From NCBI GenBank assembly GCA_015709695.1, contig CP054183.1, positions 2,778,992-2,842,991 of the forward strand: a DNA stretch of 64,000 bases, written 5' to 3'. Positions 1 through 7,387 of this stretch are shown here, piece after piece. The position numbers and the translations under genes were made by a program. Numbering within the stretch: position 1 is the stretch's first letter; each line of letters starts with the position of its first letter. This stretch comes from Gammaproteobacteria bacterium (lineage in GTDB: Bacteria; Pseudomonadota; Gammaproteobacteria; Steroidobacterales; GCA-2729495). Below the pieces are notes generated by a model that was not told where the DNA came from, did not search any database, and was given only the letters and a program-made list of their open reading frames with translations.

Positions 1-1207
1 GGATGCGCCGCGCGCGGTCGCGGGCCTCGTCGAGCACCGCCTCGAGCCACACGGCCTCGCCCTTGCGGGTGGACATGCCGCGCACGTAGCCGAAGCTGAC
101 GTTCTCGCAGGTCGCCGGCCAGCGGCTGTCCCAGCCCTCCGCCTCGCCGAGCCGCGTCAGCGCGGCGAACACCTGGGCGAAATGGTCTTCCTGGCGCGAG
201 ACCACATAGATATTGGCGGAGAAGCCGTAGCGCTCCCAGCGATCCAGCGCCTCGGCGCAGTCGCGGGCGGCATAGGTGGAAGCGCCGTCGGACTTGCGCA
301 GCATCAGCGGCGCGATCTCGCGGCCGATCACCGCGCCCACCTGCACCACCAGCGCGCCCTGGGATTCCTCGGCGACACCTGCCCGCTGGAAGCGCGCGAT
401 CGTCGCCTCCACCAGCGGGTTCACCGCGGCCTCGCCCTCGTAGCTGTCGAACTCGATGCCGAGCCGCCGGTAGGTCTTCATGAATCCCGCCAGCGACAGC
501 TCGCGGAACTGCCGCCAGAGCGCGGTGATCTCCGGATCGCCCTGCTCCAGCCGCAGGAACAGCAGCCGCGCCTGCTCGCGCACACCCGGGTCGCTCTCGC
601 TCTCGCGGTAGGCGCGCACGTAGAGCTCCACCAGGTAATCGATGGCCCGCTCGCGCAGCAGCTGCGCATCGCCCCACTTCTGCCAGGCATGGATGACGAA
701 GCCGAACTGGGTGCCCCAGTCGCCGAGGTAGTTCCGGCGCACCACGCGGTAGCCGAGGAAGGCAAATATCCGCGCCAGGTCCGCCCCGAGGTTGGTGGAA
801 CGCAGGTGGCCGAAGTGGAACGGCTTGGCGATGTTCGGCGCCGAGAAATCCAGCACCACCACCTGGCCGCCGCCGGTGTTGCGGCGGACCTCGCCCCGCG
901 CCTCCGTCAGCACGGCGCCGAGCACGCGTCGCGCCGCCTCCGGGCGGTGCAGGTGCAGGTTCACATAGGGGCCCTGCGCCACCGCCTTCGCGATCAGCGC
1001 GTCGGGGTTCACGCGGGCCGCCAGGTCCGCGGCGATCTTCGGCGGCGGCGCACGCAGCGCCTTTGCCAGCTGGAAGCAGGGAAAGGCGAAATCCCCCATG
1101 CTCAGGTTCGGCGGCGCCGTGAGCAGGCCGGCGATCTCCTCGCCGCGCTCCGGGGCATACTCCAGCGCGGCGCAGAGGGCCTGCGCGATGGGGGTGGTGA
1201 TGGGCAT
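1..1207 (-). CDS. argS: Arginyl-tRNA synthetase, 3' end outside window
   Basis: The product charges tRNA(Arg) with arginine in the cytoplasm. The 402 codons present start at ATG (1205-1207, product MPITTPIAQAL). They contain the class I HIGH-type motif HFGHLRSTN at about residues 131-139 and the KMSKS-equivalent MSTRKG near residue 377, as in gammaproteobacterial ArgS. ArgS proteins are about 560-590 residues, so the anticodon-binding C-terminal domain lies beyond position 1. The start codon is only 34 bases from an open frame of Rhs type on the other strand, so the argS promoter must lie within or beyond transferred DNA. Confidence 0.95.
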   Translation of the reverse strand, partial: MPITTPIAQALCAALEYAPERGEEIAGLLTAPPNLSMGDFAFPCFQLAKALRAPPPKIAADLAARVNPDALIAKAVAQGPYVNLHLHRPEAARRVLGAVLTEARGEVRRNTGGGQVVVLDFSAPNIAKPFHFGHLRSTNLGADLARIFAFLGYRVVRRNYLGDWGTQFGFVIHAWQKWGDAQLLRERAIDYLVELYVRAYRESESDPGVREQARLLFLRLEQGDPEITALWRQFRELSLAGFMKTYRRLGIEFDSYEGEAAVNPLVEATIARFQRAGVAEESQGALVVQVGAVIGREIAPLMLRKSDGASTYAARDCAEALDRWERYGFSANIYVVSRQEDHFAQVFAALTRLGEAEGWDSRWPATCENVSFGYVRGMSTRKGEAVWLEAVLDEARDRARRI

Positions 1208-1343
1208 GGGGGAATTCTAGCAGGGTGTCGAAAGCGGGTAGATCCAGCATGCCTGCGGTGCGCAAGGTCATGCGGAGGTCTATGATCTGGACTCGGCCGG
1301 CTGGCTGATACAGACCACGATCACGGCCGATGGCGACTCCCAC

Positions 1344-3026
1344 GTGTTCAACCGCGACCACAACAGTGCAGGGGTGCCGGGCTTGCTGTCCTACCCGGCA
1401 AGCGTGGGCAGCGCGGTGCGCCAGGACCTCTCGTTCAACTGGGATGCCGGCGGCAACCTGAAGACCCGCACCGACCACACCCAGGGCGGGCTGACCGAGA
1501 CGTTCTTCTACGATGCCTTGAACCGCCTGTCCTATTCCCAGCGCGCCGGGGTGCAGAACCTCGCACTCGGCTACAACGCCAACGGCAGCATCGCGAGCCG
1601 GCTGGAAGGCGGGATGAGCTACAGCTACCAGTACAGCTACCAGTACAGCAACGCGGCCCATCCGCACGCGGTGAGCGAGGTGCTCCACGACTGCGGCTGC
1701 GACTGCCTGAGCGACAGCTACGCCTACGATGCCAACGGCAACCAGACCACCCGCGGGGGCGCTGCCGTCGGCAGGACCATCAGCTGGAGCAGCTACGACC
1801 TGCCGCTGACGCTCAGCACCCAGGACGGTGTCTCCAGCCAGGTTGCCTATGGGCCCAACCGCAGCCGCTGGAAGCAGGTGGCGGTGTACTCCGCCAGCAC
1901 CACGGAGACCACGCTTTACCTCGGCGGGGTGATGGAGAAGGTGACCCGCGGCGCGGTGACCGAGTGGAAGCACTACATCCCGGCCGGTGCGGGCACGATG
2001 GCGCTGCAGGTGCGCAAGAGCGCCGGCAGCCCGGCCAGCGCCACCTACTACGTCACCGGGGATCATCTGGGCTCGGCCACCGCGGTGATGCAGGCCGACG
2101 GCACGCTGCTCAGCCAGCTGAGCTTTGCCGCCTTCGGCAGCCGCCGCGGCAGCGCCTGGCAGGACCAGCTGCTGGCGGCGGAGTGGACCACCATCACGGC
2201 GACCACGCGCCGTGGGTTCACCGGGCACGAGCACCTGGACAACCTCTCGCTGGTGCACATGAACGGCCGGGTATACGACCCGAAGCTCGGGCGGTTCCTG
2301 TCGGCCGATCCGGTGTACCTCGGCGACCTGGCCTCGCCGCAGACGCTCAATCTGTACAGTTATGTGGCGAACAATCCATTGACTGCTACGGATCCGAGCG
2401 GGTGGATGGATGAAATCACCGTCATTGGGGTGCAGCCGAAAACAAACTGGTGGAATGACTGGTTTGAGATTCAGTCCGTATTTGATTCAATAAATGACGG
2501 TAGTTTCGATACAGTGATAGAGGGCCTTCCCACCGAAGACGAGGCGGAAGAGGATGCAATTAACACCATCGTGGTGACTGCAACGAAGCCAAATGAAGCA
2601 TCAGAAAGGAAGGCCAGTTCTCAACCGCAAACGAAGCCACTAGTGGGCGTTCTTCCTGAATTGCCGTCCGAGAAGCAGTGTGTAATGAGCAATTCAGATC
2701 GGTATGCATTGGCCGGGTTCGCTTCAACTTTCGCGGGTATGACAATAGGAATCGCAGCTCAAGTTAGGAATGACGCTCCGATTCTCGTCAGAGGGCTCGG
2801 TGCTGCTGGCGCATTAGTCTCGGCAGCGACTGCGATCAACGGATTTCGGACGGGGAATTATTGGGATGCAAGCGTAGGTACTCTAGATACCGCAGCATTT
2901 GTGGTAAGCGTTGTTGTTCCACAATCTGTTGTGGTGACCGGGCCATACTTTCTTGCACGAGGGACCATGGAGCTCGTCATGTTGGCGGGGCGGGAGGATT
3001 TGTCTGGTGGCAGCTGTGTACCTTGA
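1344..3026 (+). CDS. 5'-truncated Rhs/YD-repeat protein with C-terminal tip 1
   Basis: This is the C-terminal part of an Rhs polymorphic toxin. The frame is open from 1242 (just after a stop at 1239), so the gene has lost its large N-terminal YD-repeat barrel; GTG 1344 is only the first usable start. Residues 1-353 carry YD-type repeats (YDALNRLSYSQR, YAYDANGNQTTR) and the Rhs core end (GRVYDPKLGRFLSADPVY, LYSYVANNPLTATDPSG). After DPSG the sequence changes to a tip of about 207 residues that is visibly poorer in GC: an acidic linker with DEITVIG and INTIVVTATK, then three hydrophobic stretches near residues 450-545. The tip matches no toxin fold I know. A small membrane-protein gene overlaps its end by 20 bases. 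Confidence 0.8.
   Translation: MFNRDHNSAGVPGLLSYPASVGSAVRQDLSFNWDAGGNLKTRTDHTQGGLTETFFYDALNRLSYSQRAGVQNLALGYNANGSIASRLEGGMSYSYQYSYQYSNAAHPHAVSEVLHDCGCDCLSDSYAYDANGNQTTRGGAAVGRTISWSSYDLPLTLSTQDGVSSQVAYGPNRSRWKQVAVYSASTTETTLYLGGVMEKVTRGAVTEWKHYIPAGAGTMALQVRKSAGSPASATYYVTGDHLGSATAVMQADGTLLSQLSFAAFGSRRGSAWQDQLLAAEWTTITATTRRGFTGHEHLDNLSLVHMNGRVYDPKLGRFLSADPVYLGDLASPQTLNLYSYVANNPLTATDPSGWMDEITVIGVQPKTNWWNDWFEIQSVFDSINDGSFDTVIEGLPTEDEAEEDAINTIVVTATKPNEASERKASSQPQTKPLVGVLPELPSEKQCVMSNSDRYALAGFASTFAGMTIGIAAQVRNDAPILVRGLGAAGALVSAATAINGFRTGNYWDASVGTLDTAAFVVSVVVPQSVVVTGPYFLARGTMELVMLAGREDLSGGSCVP
1851..2403 (+). repeat. Rhs core repeat, copy A
   Basis: This 553-bp segment recurs at 3931-4483 with a constant offset of 2080 bases, no indels and only scattered substitutions. 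It begins at GGGCCCAACCGCAGCCGC and ends at GATCCGAGCGGGT, the DNA for DPSG. Identity stops exactly where the core gives way to the variable tip, the usual recombination boundary in Rhs loci. Confidence 0.95.
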
Positions 3027-3399
3027 GATCTTTGATGGCTTGCGGGCGTTATACGCAAGCAAAGAGGGACAGCGTTCCTTTCCCGCGCTCAGTGCCGCCA
3101 TGGCACTGTCGATCATGCTTGAGCTGAATCTCATCTCTCTTGCAACAATCTGTGAGTTCGCGCTTTTTCGGTCCTTTACCTTGGTTGAGTGGGCCATAAG
3201 TCACAAGATCATTTTGATTCTTGTAGGTATCGCCATTGGATGCCTGCATGTTGTAGTTGGTAAGCGTACGGGTATTAATGTACGCAGCGGGCCAGCGCAA
3301 GCAGCGGGATGGATAAAGTTATGGGCTGTGTACGTGTTTCTGACAGTGACAGGTTTTGCAGCAAGCTTGATATTGGCGTTCCTGGCTAGAACCCATTGA
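3007..3399 (+). CDS. Small membrane protein in immunity position behind Rhs tip 1
   Basis: This 130-residue protein has about three to four predicted membrane segments (around ALSIMLELNLISLATICEF, IILILVGIAIGCLHVVV and LWAVYVFLTVTGFAASLILAF). The GTG start is chosen because GGGAGG (2992-2997) lies nine bases before it. The start falls inside the last codons of the Rhs tip, which implies translational coupling. A short gene directly behind an Rhs tip is normally the cognate immunity gene. Because the tip itself is hydrophobic, a membrane-located immunity protein is a reasonable inference. No named family was recognised. Confidence 0.6.
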   Translation: MAAVYLEIFDGLRALYASKEGQRSFPALSAAMALSIMLELNLISLATICEFALFRSFTLVEWAISHKIILILVGIAIGCLHVVVGKRTGINVRSGPAQAAGWIKLWAVYVFLTVTGFAASLILAFLARTH

Positions 3400-3558
3400 C
3401 CTGCTGGGCGTTTGTCAGGATCAGTGTCTGGCCGAAATGATCCATTTCAGGTTTCGGGCACGATAGGCCTAAGAGGAGGACCGGGCATCGGATACATGAA
3501 CGCGACAGGTGAAATCATCCGGTGGGGATACACGACAGCTCCGGTCTACGGTCCGTAG
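3400..3558 (+). pseudogene. Remnant of an orphan Rhs C-terminal tip
   Basis: Between two small membrane-protein genes, an open frame without a start codon runs from just after the stop at 3397-3399 to TAG at 3556-3558. It reads PAGRLSGSVSGRNDPF, then VSGTIGLRGGPGIGYM and NATGEIIRWGYTTAPVYGP. The Gly-rich, toxin-tail-like composition, the lack of a start, and the following small gene suggest the last about 50 residues of a displaced tip whose core and N-terminal part were lost. No match to a named toxin was recognised. Confidence 0.45.
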
Positions 3559-3617
3559 GATTCGGGACGAGGGGGTTGCGACATGCTCTTTTGTAAGGAA
3601 TCTCCCGGAGCATTCAT

Positions 3618-3926
3618 GTGATTGAGAAGCCCACGATCAAGATAGGCCATCGTCTGGCTAATCACACTCGCTGGTTCTTTCTCCGCTTTCTGCACTTTTA
3701 CAGCACCGCATTATTATTTGTGGGGTGGGTATTTATCGTTGTCTCACCCTTGGTTCTTATTGCGATGATCGGTGATCTATCCGGGAGAGGAGGGGTTGCG
3801 TATCTTAATGGTCTACCATCTGATGACCTTTTTCCATGGATTGTGTTTCTTCTACTGCCGTTCGCAGCGGCATCATTCGGCTTTGTGTTGATTACATTTG
3901 CAAACTGGATTCGGCAGCGAGCATGA
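3618..3926 (+). CDS. Small membrane protein, possible orphan Rhs immunity
   Basis: This 102-residue protein starts at GTG 3618, preceded by GGAG (about 3607). It has two strong membrane segments (around STALLFVGWVFIVVSPLVL and WIVFLLLPFAAASFGFVLI) and a basic N-terminus. It sits behind the tip remnant 3400-3558 and stops 4 bases before the duplicated Rhs core begins, the place where an immunity gene stays behind when a new tip is added by core recombination. No family was recognised; the immunity role is inferred from position only. Confidence 0.5.
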   Translation: MIEKPTIKIGHRLANHTRWFFLRFLHFYSTALLFVGWVFIVVSPLVLIAMIGDLSGRGGVAYLNGLPSDDLFPWIVFLLLPFAAASFGFVLITFANWIRQRA

Positions 3927-3930
3927 GGGT

Positions 3931-4483
3931 GGGCCCAACCGCAGCCGCTGGAAGCAGGTGGCGGTGTACTCCGCCAGCACCACGGAGACCACGCTCTACC
4001 TCGGCGGGGTGATGGAGAAGGTGACCCGCGGCGCGGTGACCGAGTGGAAGCACTACATCCCGGCAGGGGCAGGCACGATGGCGCTGCAGGTGCGCAAGAG
4101 TGCCGGCAGCCCGGCCAGCGCCACCTACTACGTCACCGGGGATCATCTGGGCTCGGCCACCGCGGTGATGCAGGCCGACGGCACGCTGCTCAGCCAGCTG
4201 AGCTTTGCCGCCTTCGGCAGCCGCCGCGGCAGCGCCTGGCAGGACCAGCTGCTGGCGGCGGAGTGGACCACCATCACCGCGACCACACGGCGCGGGTTCA
4301 CCGGGCACGAGCACCTGGACAACCTCTCGCTGGTGCACATGAACGGGCGGGTGTATGACCCGCAGCTCGGGCGGTTCCTGTCGGCCGATCCGGTGTATGG
4401 CGGGGATCTGGCCTCGCCGCAGACGCTCGATCCGCACAGTTATGTGGCGAACAATCCATTGACTGCCAGGGATCCGAGCGGGT
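3931..4483 (+). repeat. Rhs core repeat, copy B
   Basis: This is the second copy of the segment 1851-2403, collinear at offset 2080. Differences are point changes, for example CTCAATCTGTAC in copy A against CTCGATCCGCAC in copy B. The left junction is abrupt: five bases before it the small membrane protein gene ends in TGA. The copy brings a new tip (tip 2) into frame after DPSG. Confidence 0.95.
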
Positions 4484-5229
4484 ACTCGGCGGACAGGGAG
4501 AGCATGGAATTCTCCAGGCAGATCGGCCGCATCATGGACAACGCGATGCTCAGTCTGGATGTGGCGCTGCGCAACTACCAACATGCTTTCAGTGGCTGGC
4601 TGGCCGGATGCCGTGCCGCGCTTCCCTACTGTGACGGCGCTGACATGCCGATTCCAACCGGTGTGAGGGACGCAGCAGTTGGACTGATGCGGACTTCGAC
4701 GGCGGTCTTGCGCATGATCAACGATGACATGACTTCGCGCGAGCAGTTGCGAGAGCTGACGTTAGGGCAGGCGGTTGCAGATTTTCGCGCTTTCCGCAAT
4801 GTCGATCTGGTGGGGTATGCGGAGGTGAATGGCAGGATGGTGCCTGTCGTGGCGAGGGATTCTGCGATGGACTTTTCAGGCACCGGCAGGGTGTTCCGGA
4901 GCCCATATCTACTGGCGGATGCTGGCAGTAGCGTTTGGCAGGGCGGACGTTGGAGCCCAGATATACCGGCTGCCTTGCAGGCTGAGAAAGCCTGGGCCGA
5001 GGCAGCGGAGCGTCTGAACAATGCCCGTTTTGCTGGTGATGACTTCGCAGTATTGCGCGCGACTGAACAAATTGACGATGCCATACGTCGCTATGATTAC
5101 GCGCTCTACGGGAACCTGGTAGAGAAGCCAGGACCAGAGCCAATCCCGATAGGAGGCTCTTTGCCCTCCCCCTCCAGTCCATCGCTGAATTTTGATTGGA
5201 TTCAGCCACCACGACTGTCCCTTCCATGA
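3931..5229 (+). CDS. Displaced Rhs core fragment with C-terminal tip 2
   Basis: The 432 codons comprise about 184 residues of duplicated Rhs core (PNRSRWKQ to LTARDPSG) and a new tip of about 248 residues. There is no good start: the only in-frame upstream candidate is TTG 3898 inside the preceding gene, so this is probably a silent orphan module that is expressed only after recombination with the core of the main gene. The tip begins GYSADRESMEFSRQIGR, contains FRSPYLLADAGSSVW and ends in a Pro/Ser-rich tail with LSLP. The block RSPYLLAD recurs in tip 3 (7026-7228). No toxin fold was recognised. Confidence 0.65.
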   Translation, partial: GPNRSRWKQVAVYSASTTETTLYLGGVMEKVTRGAVTEWKHYIPAGAGTMALQVRKSAGSPASATYYVTGDHLGSATAVMQADGTLLSQLSFAAFGSRRGSAWQDQLLAAEWTTITATTRRGFTGHEHLDNLSLVHMNGRVYDPQLGRFLSADPVYGGDLASPQTLDPHSYVANNPLTARDPSGYSADRESMEFSRQIGRIMDNAMLSLDVALRNYQHAFSGWLAGCRAALPYCDGADMPIPTGVRDAAVGLMRTSTAVLRMINDDMTSREQLRELTLGQAVADFRAFRNVDLVGYAEVNGRMVPVVARDSAMDFSGTGRVFRSPYLLADAGSSVWQGGRWSPDIPAALQAEKAWAEAAERLNNARFAGDDFAVLRATEQIDDAIRRYDYALYGNLVEKPGPEPIPIGGSLPSPSSPSLNFDWIQPPRLSLP

Positions 5230-5240
5230 CGGAGGTTTGT

Positions 5241-5867
5241 ATGCGTGCTTGTGTCGACAAGAGGGAGAGCCCACTCAATCTTAAGGGTGGGTCATCTGCG
5301 GAGGTCTTACTGATTCTCTTGCTTGCGGTGTGCTCTGGTTCGGGCGATTGTGCCGACTCCTCATCAGTGGCCCTGATTGGGCAAGTGCAAGCAGGTGATC
5401 GAGTCGATGGGGTAGCAGCTAACGACCGACCGCAAAGGCCTACTGCTGGTCGGGTGCCATTTCCCGCATCGGAGTCGGTGCTTGCCACGTGTCCCACCAG
5501 AGCAGTAGCCGCGGGGGCGCCGTGTGGCAGGGTTATTCACGATCTTGATGAGTTTGCCAACGAGGAACGCGACCCTGCATGGGCGGAGGTGATCGAAGCT
5601 AGGATTCGTGAAGACATCGTGGCGCAGTGTCCGCAGCATGCGCAGTGCGCGGTACGCGCCTTGGAATGCCGCACATCGCTGTGCGTCGCTGAGGTGAGCT
5701 CGACTGATGGCTGGTTCAATTACTTCCCACTGCTAGATGATGGTTTTCTGCGCTCCAAAGGAATCGTAACGGGATACTGGCTAGCGGGTGATGAAAGCTT
5801 GCCCTCGGGCGATACGCTGACTGTGACGCTTTTCATGATGGGTCGTAGGGAGCATCTTCCATGGTGA
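5241..5867 (+). CDS. Exported Cys-containing protein behind Rhs tip 2 (ECRxxLC family)
   Basis: This 208-residue protein starts at ATG 5241, with GGAGG at 5231-5235. A hydrophobic stretch, AEVLLILLLAVCSGSG, near residues 23-40 looks like a signal or lipoprotein signal. The C-terminal half holds RDPAWAEVIEARIRED and the motif ECRTSLCVAEVSSTD. It is clearly paralogous to the gene at 7388-7924, which has ECRATLCALEVASSD at the same place. Each lies directly behind a related Rhs tip, so the likely role is immunity to that tip, acting outside the cytoplasm. Similar ECRxxLCxxEV proteins occur in related bacteria without a known function, so this is inference. Confidence 0.6.
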   Translation: MRACVDKRESPLNLKGGSSAEVLLILLLAVCSGSGDCADSSSVALIGQVQAGDRVDGVAANDRPQRPTAGRVPFPASESVLATCPTRAVAAGAPCGRVIHDLDEFANEERDPAWAEVIEARIREDIVAQCPQHAQCAVRALECRTSLCVAEVSSTDGWFNYFPLLDDGFLRSKGIVTGYWLAGDESLPSGDTLTVTLFMMGRREHLPW

Positions 5868-5874
5868 CAGCTGA

Positions 5875-7025
5875 GGAAATTCTGATTTACCCCGCCCGCT
5901 GAGGCATGATTGCTCAACCGTGCGGAGGTCGTGATGAAACAGCAGACGCTGACGAGTTTCGAGAAGTTCGGCAAGACCACGCGCCGAGCGCAGTTTCTCC
6001 TGGATATGGACCAGATCATTCCGTGGCCGGAGCTGGCGGCAGCGGTGCAGACGGTGGACCCGAAGCTTAGCGAGAACGGCGGCCGGCCGCCGATTCCGGT
6101 GGAGCGGATGCTGCGGATCTACTTCCTGCAGCTGTGGTTCAACCTGTCGGACCCCGCGGTGGAAGAAGCCTTGTACAACTCGCTGGCCATGCGCAGCTTT
6201 GCCGGCATCGATCTTGGGATGGAGAGCGTTCCCGATGAGACCACGGTTTGCAAGTTCCGCCATCTGCTGGAGCGCCACAAGCTCGGCAAGACGCTGTTGA
6301 CCGCGGTCAACGACCACCTGCACCGCAGTGGCATCAAGATCGCCAAGGGCACTATTGTCGATGCCACGATCATCGGCGCGCCGAGTTCGACCAAGAACAA
6401 GGCCGGTCAACGGGATCCTGAGATGCATCAGACGGCCAAAGGCCAGCAGTGGTACTTCGGCATGAAGGCTCACATCGGCGTCGACAGCAGAACCAAGCTG
6501 GTGCACACCGTGCTTGCTTCGGCGGCCAACGTCCACGATCGGGAAGCACTGCCCTATCTGCTGCACGGGAAGGAGAGCCGGGTCTGGGGTGATCAAGGCT
6601 ACCAAGGCCAGCGGAACCTCATTCGCAGCCGTGCGCCCCACGCCAAGGACTTCACCAACCGCCGCTATCGCTTCCACGGTACGATCAACGAGGCCGAGAA
6701 GGCGAAAAACCGCAACAAATCGCGGGTGCGGGCCAAGGTCGAGCACGTATTCGGCGTGATCAAGAACATCTTCGGCTTCCGCAAGGTTCGTTACCGCGGG
6801 TTGGCGAAGAACCTGCATCGGCTGGAAGTGACGGCGGCGCTCACCAATCTGTATCTGGTCAGGCGACAGCTGCTGGCAACGTAGGCGAAGTGTCGATGAA
6901 ATTCGGGAAATGCAGCGTTTTGCATCGAAACCGCCCGCGCAGAGCGGAACATCTCGCGCCGCACCCGGCTTCCGTCCGTGCGCTTGGACCGAGTCCGCTG
7001 TCATGACCGGTTTTTCAGAGCTTCC
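5875..7025. mobile_element. IS5-family insertion sequence
   Basis: This 1151-bp element is bounded by imperfect terminal inverted repeats. The right end reads, on the reverse strand, GGAAGCTCTGAAAAACCGG; the left end is GGAAATTCTGATTTACCCC, with about 12 of 19 positions equal. One transposase gene fills it. The flanks, CTGA on the left and TTAG on the right, are not a duplication, so the element has probably undergone an adjacent deletion or recombination since insertion. It cuts into Rhs tip 3, of which only the part right of the element remains. Confidence 0.8.
5934..6884 (+). CDS. IS5-family transposase
   Basis: This DDE transposase has 316 residues, the usual length for the family. ATG 5934 is chosen because GGAGG lies just upstream. 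The N-terminal helical region runs through RRAQFLLDMDQIIPW; the catalytic core includes VDATIIGAPSSTKN (first Asp), GVDSRTKLVHTVLASAANVHD, VWGDQGYQG (second Asp) and RAKVEHVFGVIKNIFGF (Glu). The frame is complete, so the enzyme may be active. Confidence 0.93.
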   Translation: MKQQTLTSFEKFGKTTRRAQFLLDMDQIIPWPELAAAVQTVDPKLSENGGRPPIPVERMLRIYFLQLWFNLSDPAVEEALYNSLAMRSFAGIDLGMESVPDETTVCKFRHLLERHKLGKTLLTAVNDHLHRSGIKIAKGTIVDATIIGAPSSTKNKAGQRDPEMHQTAKGQQWYFGMKAHIGVDSRTKLVHTVLASAANVHDREALPYLLHGKESRVWGDQGYQGQRNLIRSRAPHAKDFTNRRYRFHGTINEAEKAKNRNKSRVRAKVEHVFGVIKNIFGFRKVRYRGLAKNLHRLEVTAALTNLYLVRRQLLAT

Positions 7026-7228
7026 TTAGAAGTCCGTACTTGTTGGCGGATAACACCGACTACAGCGACGCATTGGGGTGGGTGGCTGAGGAAGCGTCTG
7101 CCCTAGATTCGGCGGCATACGCACGTGCCGAAGGGGACTGGAACGCTTACTACGGCAATTTGCGGCTGGCAGCACGTTACTTGTCAAACTACTATCGAAG
7201 CTGTGGGTGTGGCGGTCCGGTGCGATGA
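7026..7228 (+). pseudogene. Remnant of Rhs tip 3, cut by the IS5 element
   Basis: The open frame continues out of the IS right end as LRSPYLLADNTDYSD and ends at TGA 7226-7228. RSPYLLAD and the later YYGNL resemble tip 2 (FRSPYLLAD, ALYGNL), so this is the C-terminal part of a related tip whose core and first half are gone. A frame shifted by one base (ATG 7225 to TAA 7342) continues as a Pro-rich stretch, VEPPPLPQSPPPPPSLF, ending in VLP, much like the Pro-rich tail of tip 2; a frameshift in the remnant is therefore likely. Confidence 0.6.
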
Positions 7229-7387
7229 ACACCCTGTACGTAGAGCCTCCGCCCCTGCCCCAATCGCCGCCCCCACCTCCATCTTTGTTTGAGGCAAATC
7301 TCGAGAGAATTCGCAACGGGCCGCCGCCGAAAGTTCTTCCATAAAGGAGTTGCTGAGTCATGAACTGACTCAGGGAGTAATCTCGGA

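Noticed and set aside
182-1285. Long plus-strand open frame opposite argS
   Set aside because: Codons are the shadow of a clear argS on the minus strand; the product is Arg/His-rich without any domain.
1621-1660. Short tandem repeat in the Rhs gene (AGCTACCAGTAC twice)
   Set aside because: A 12-base duplication coding SYQY twice; common in YD-repeat genes and of no further consequence.
3898-3930. TTG 3898 as true start of the second Rhs core
   Set aside because: It lies within the last codons of the preceding membrane protein, has no ribosome site, and the homology starts only at 3931.
5871-7029. Target-site duplication around the IS5 element
   Set aside because: CTGA and TTAG are not equal; no longer direct repeat was seen.
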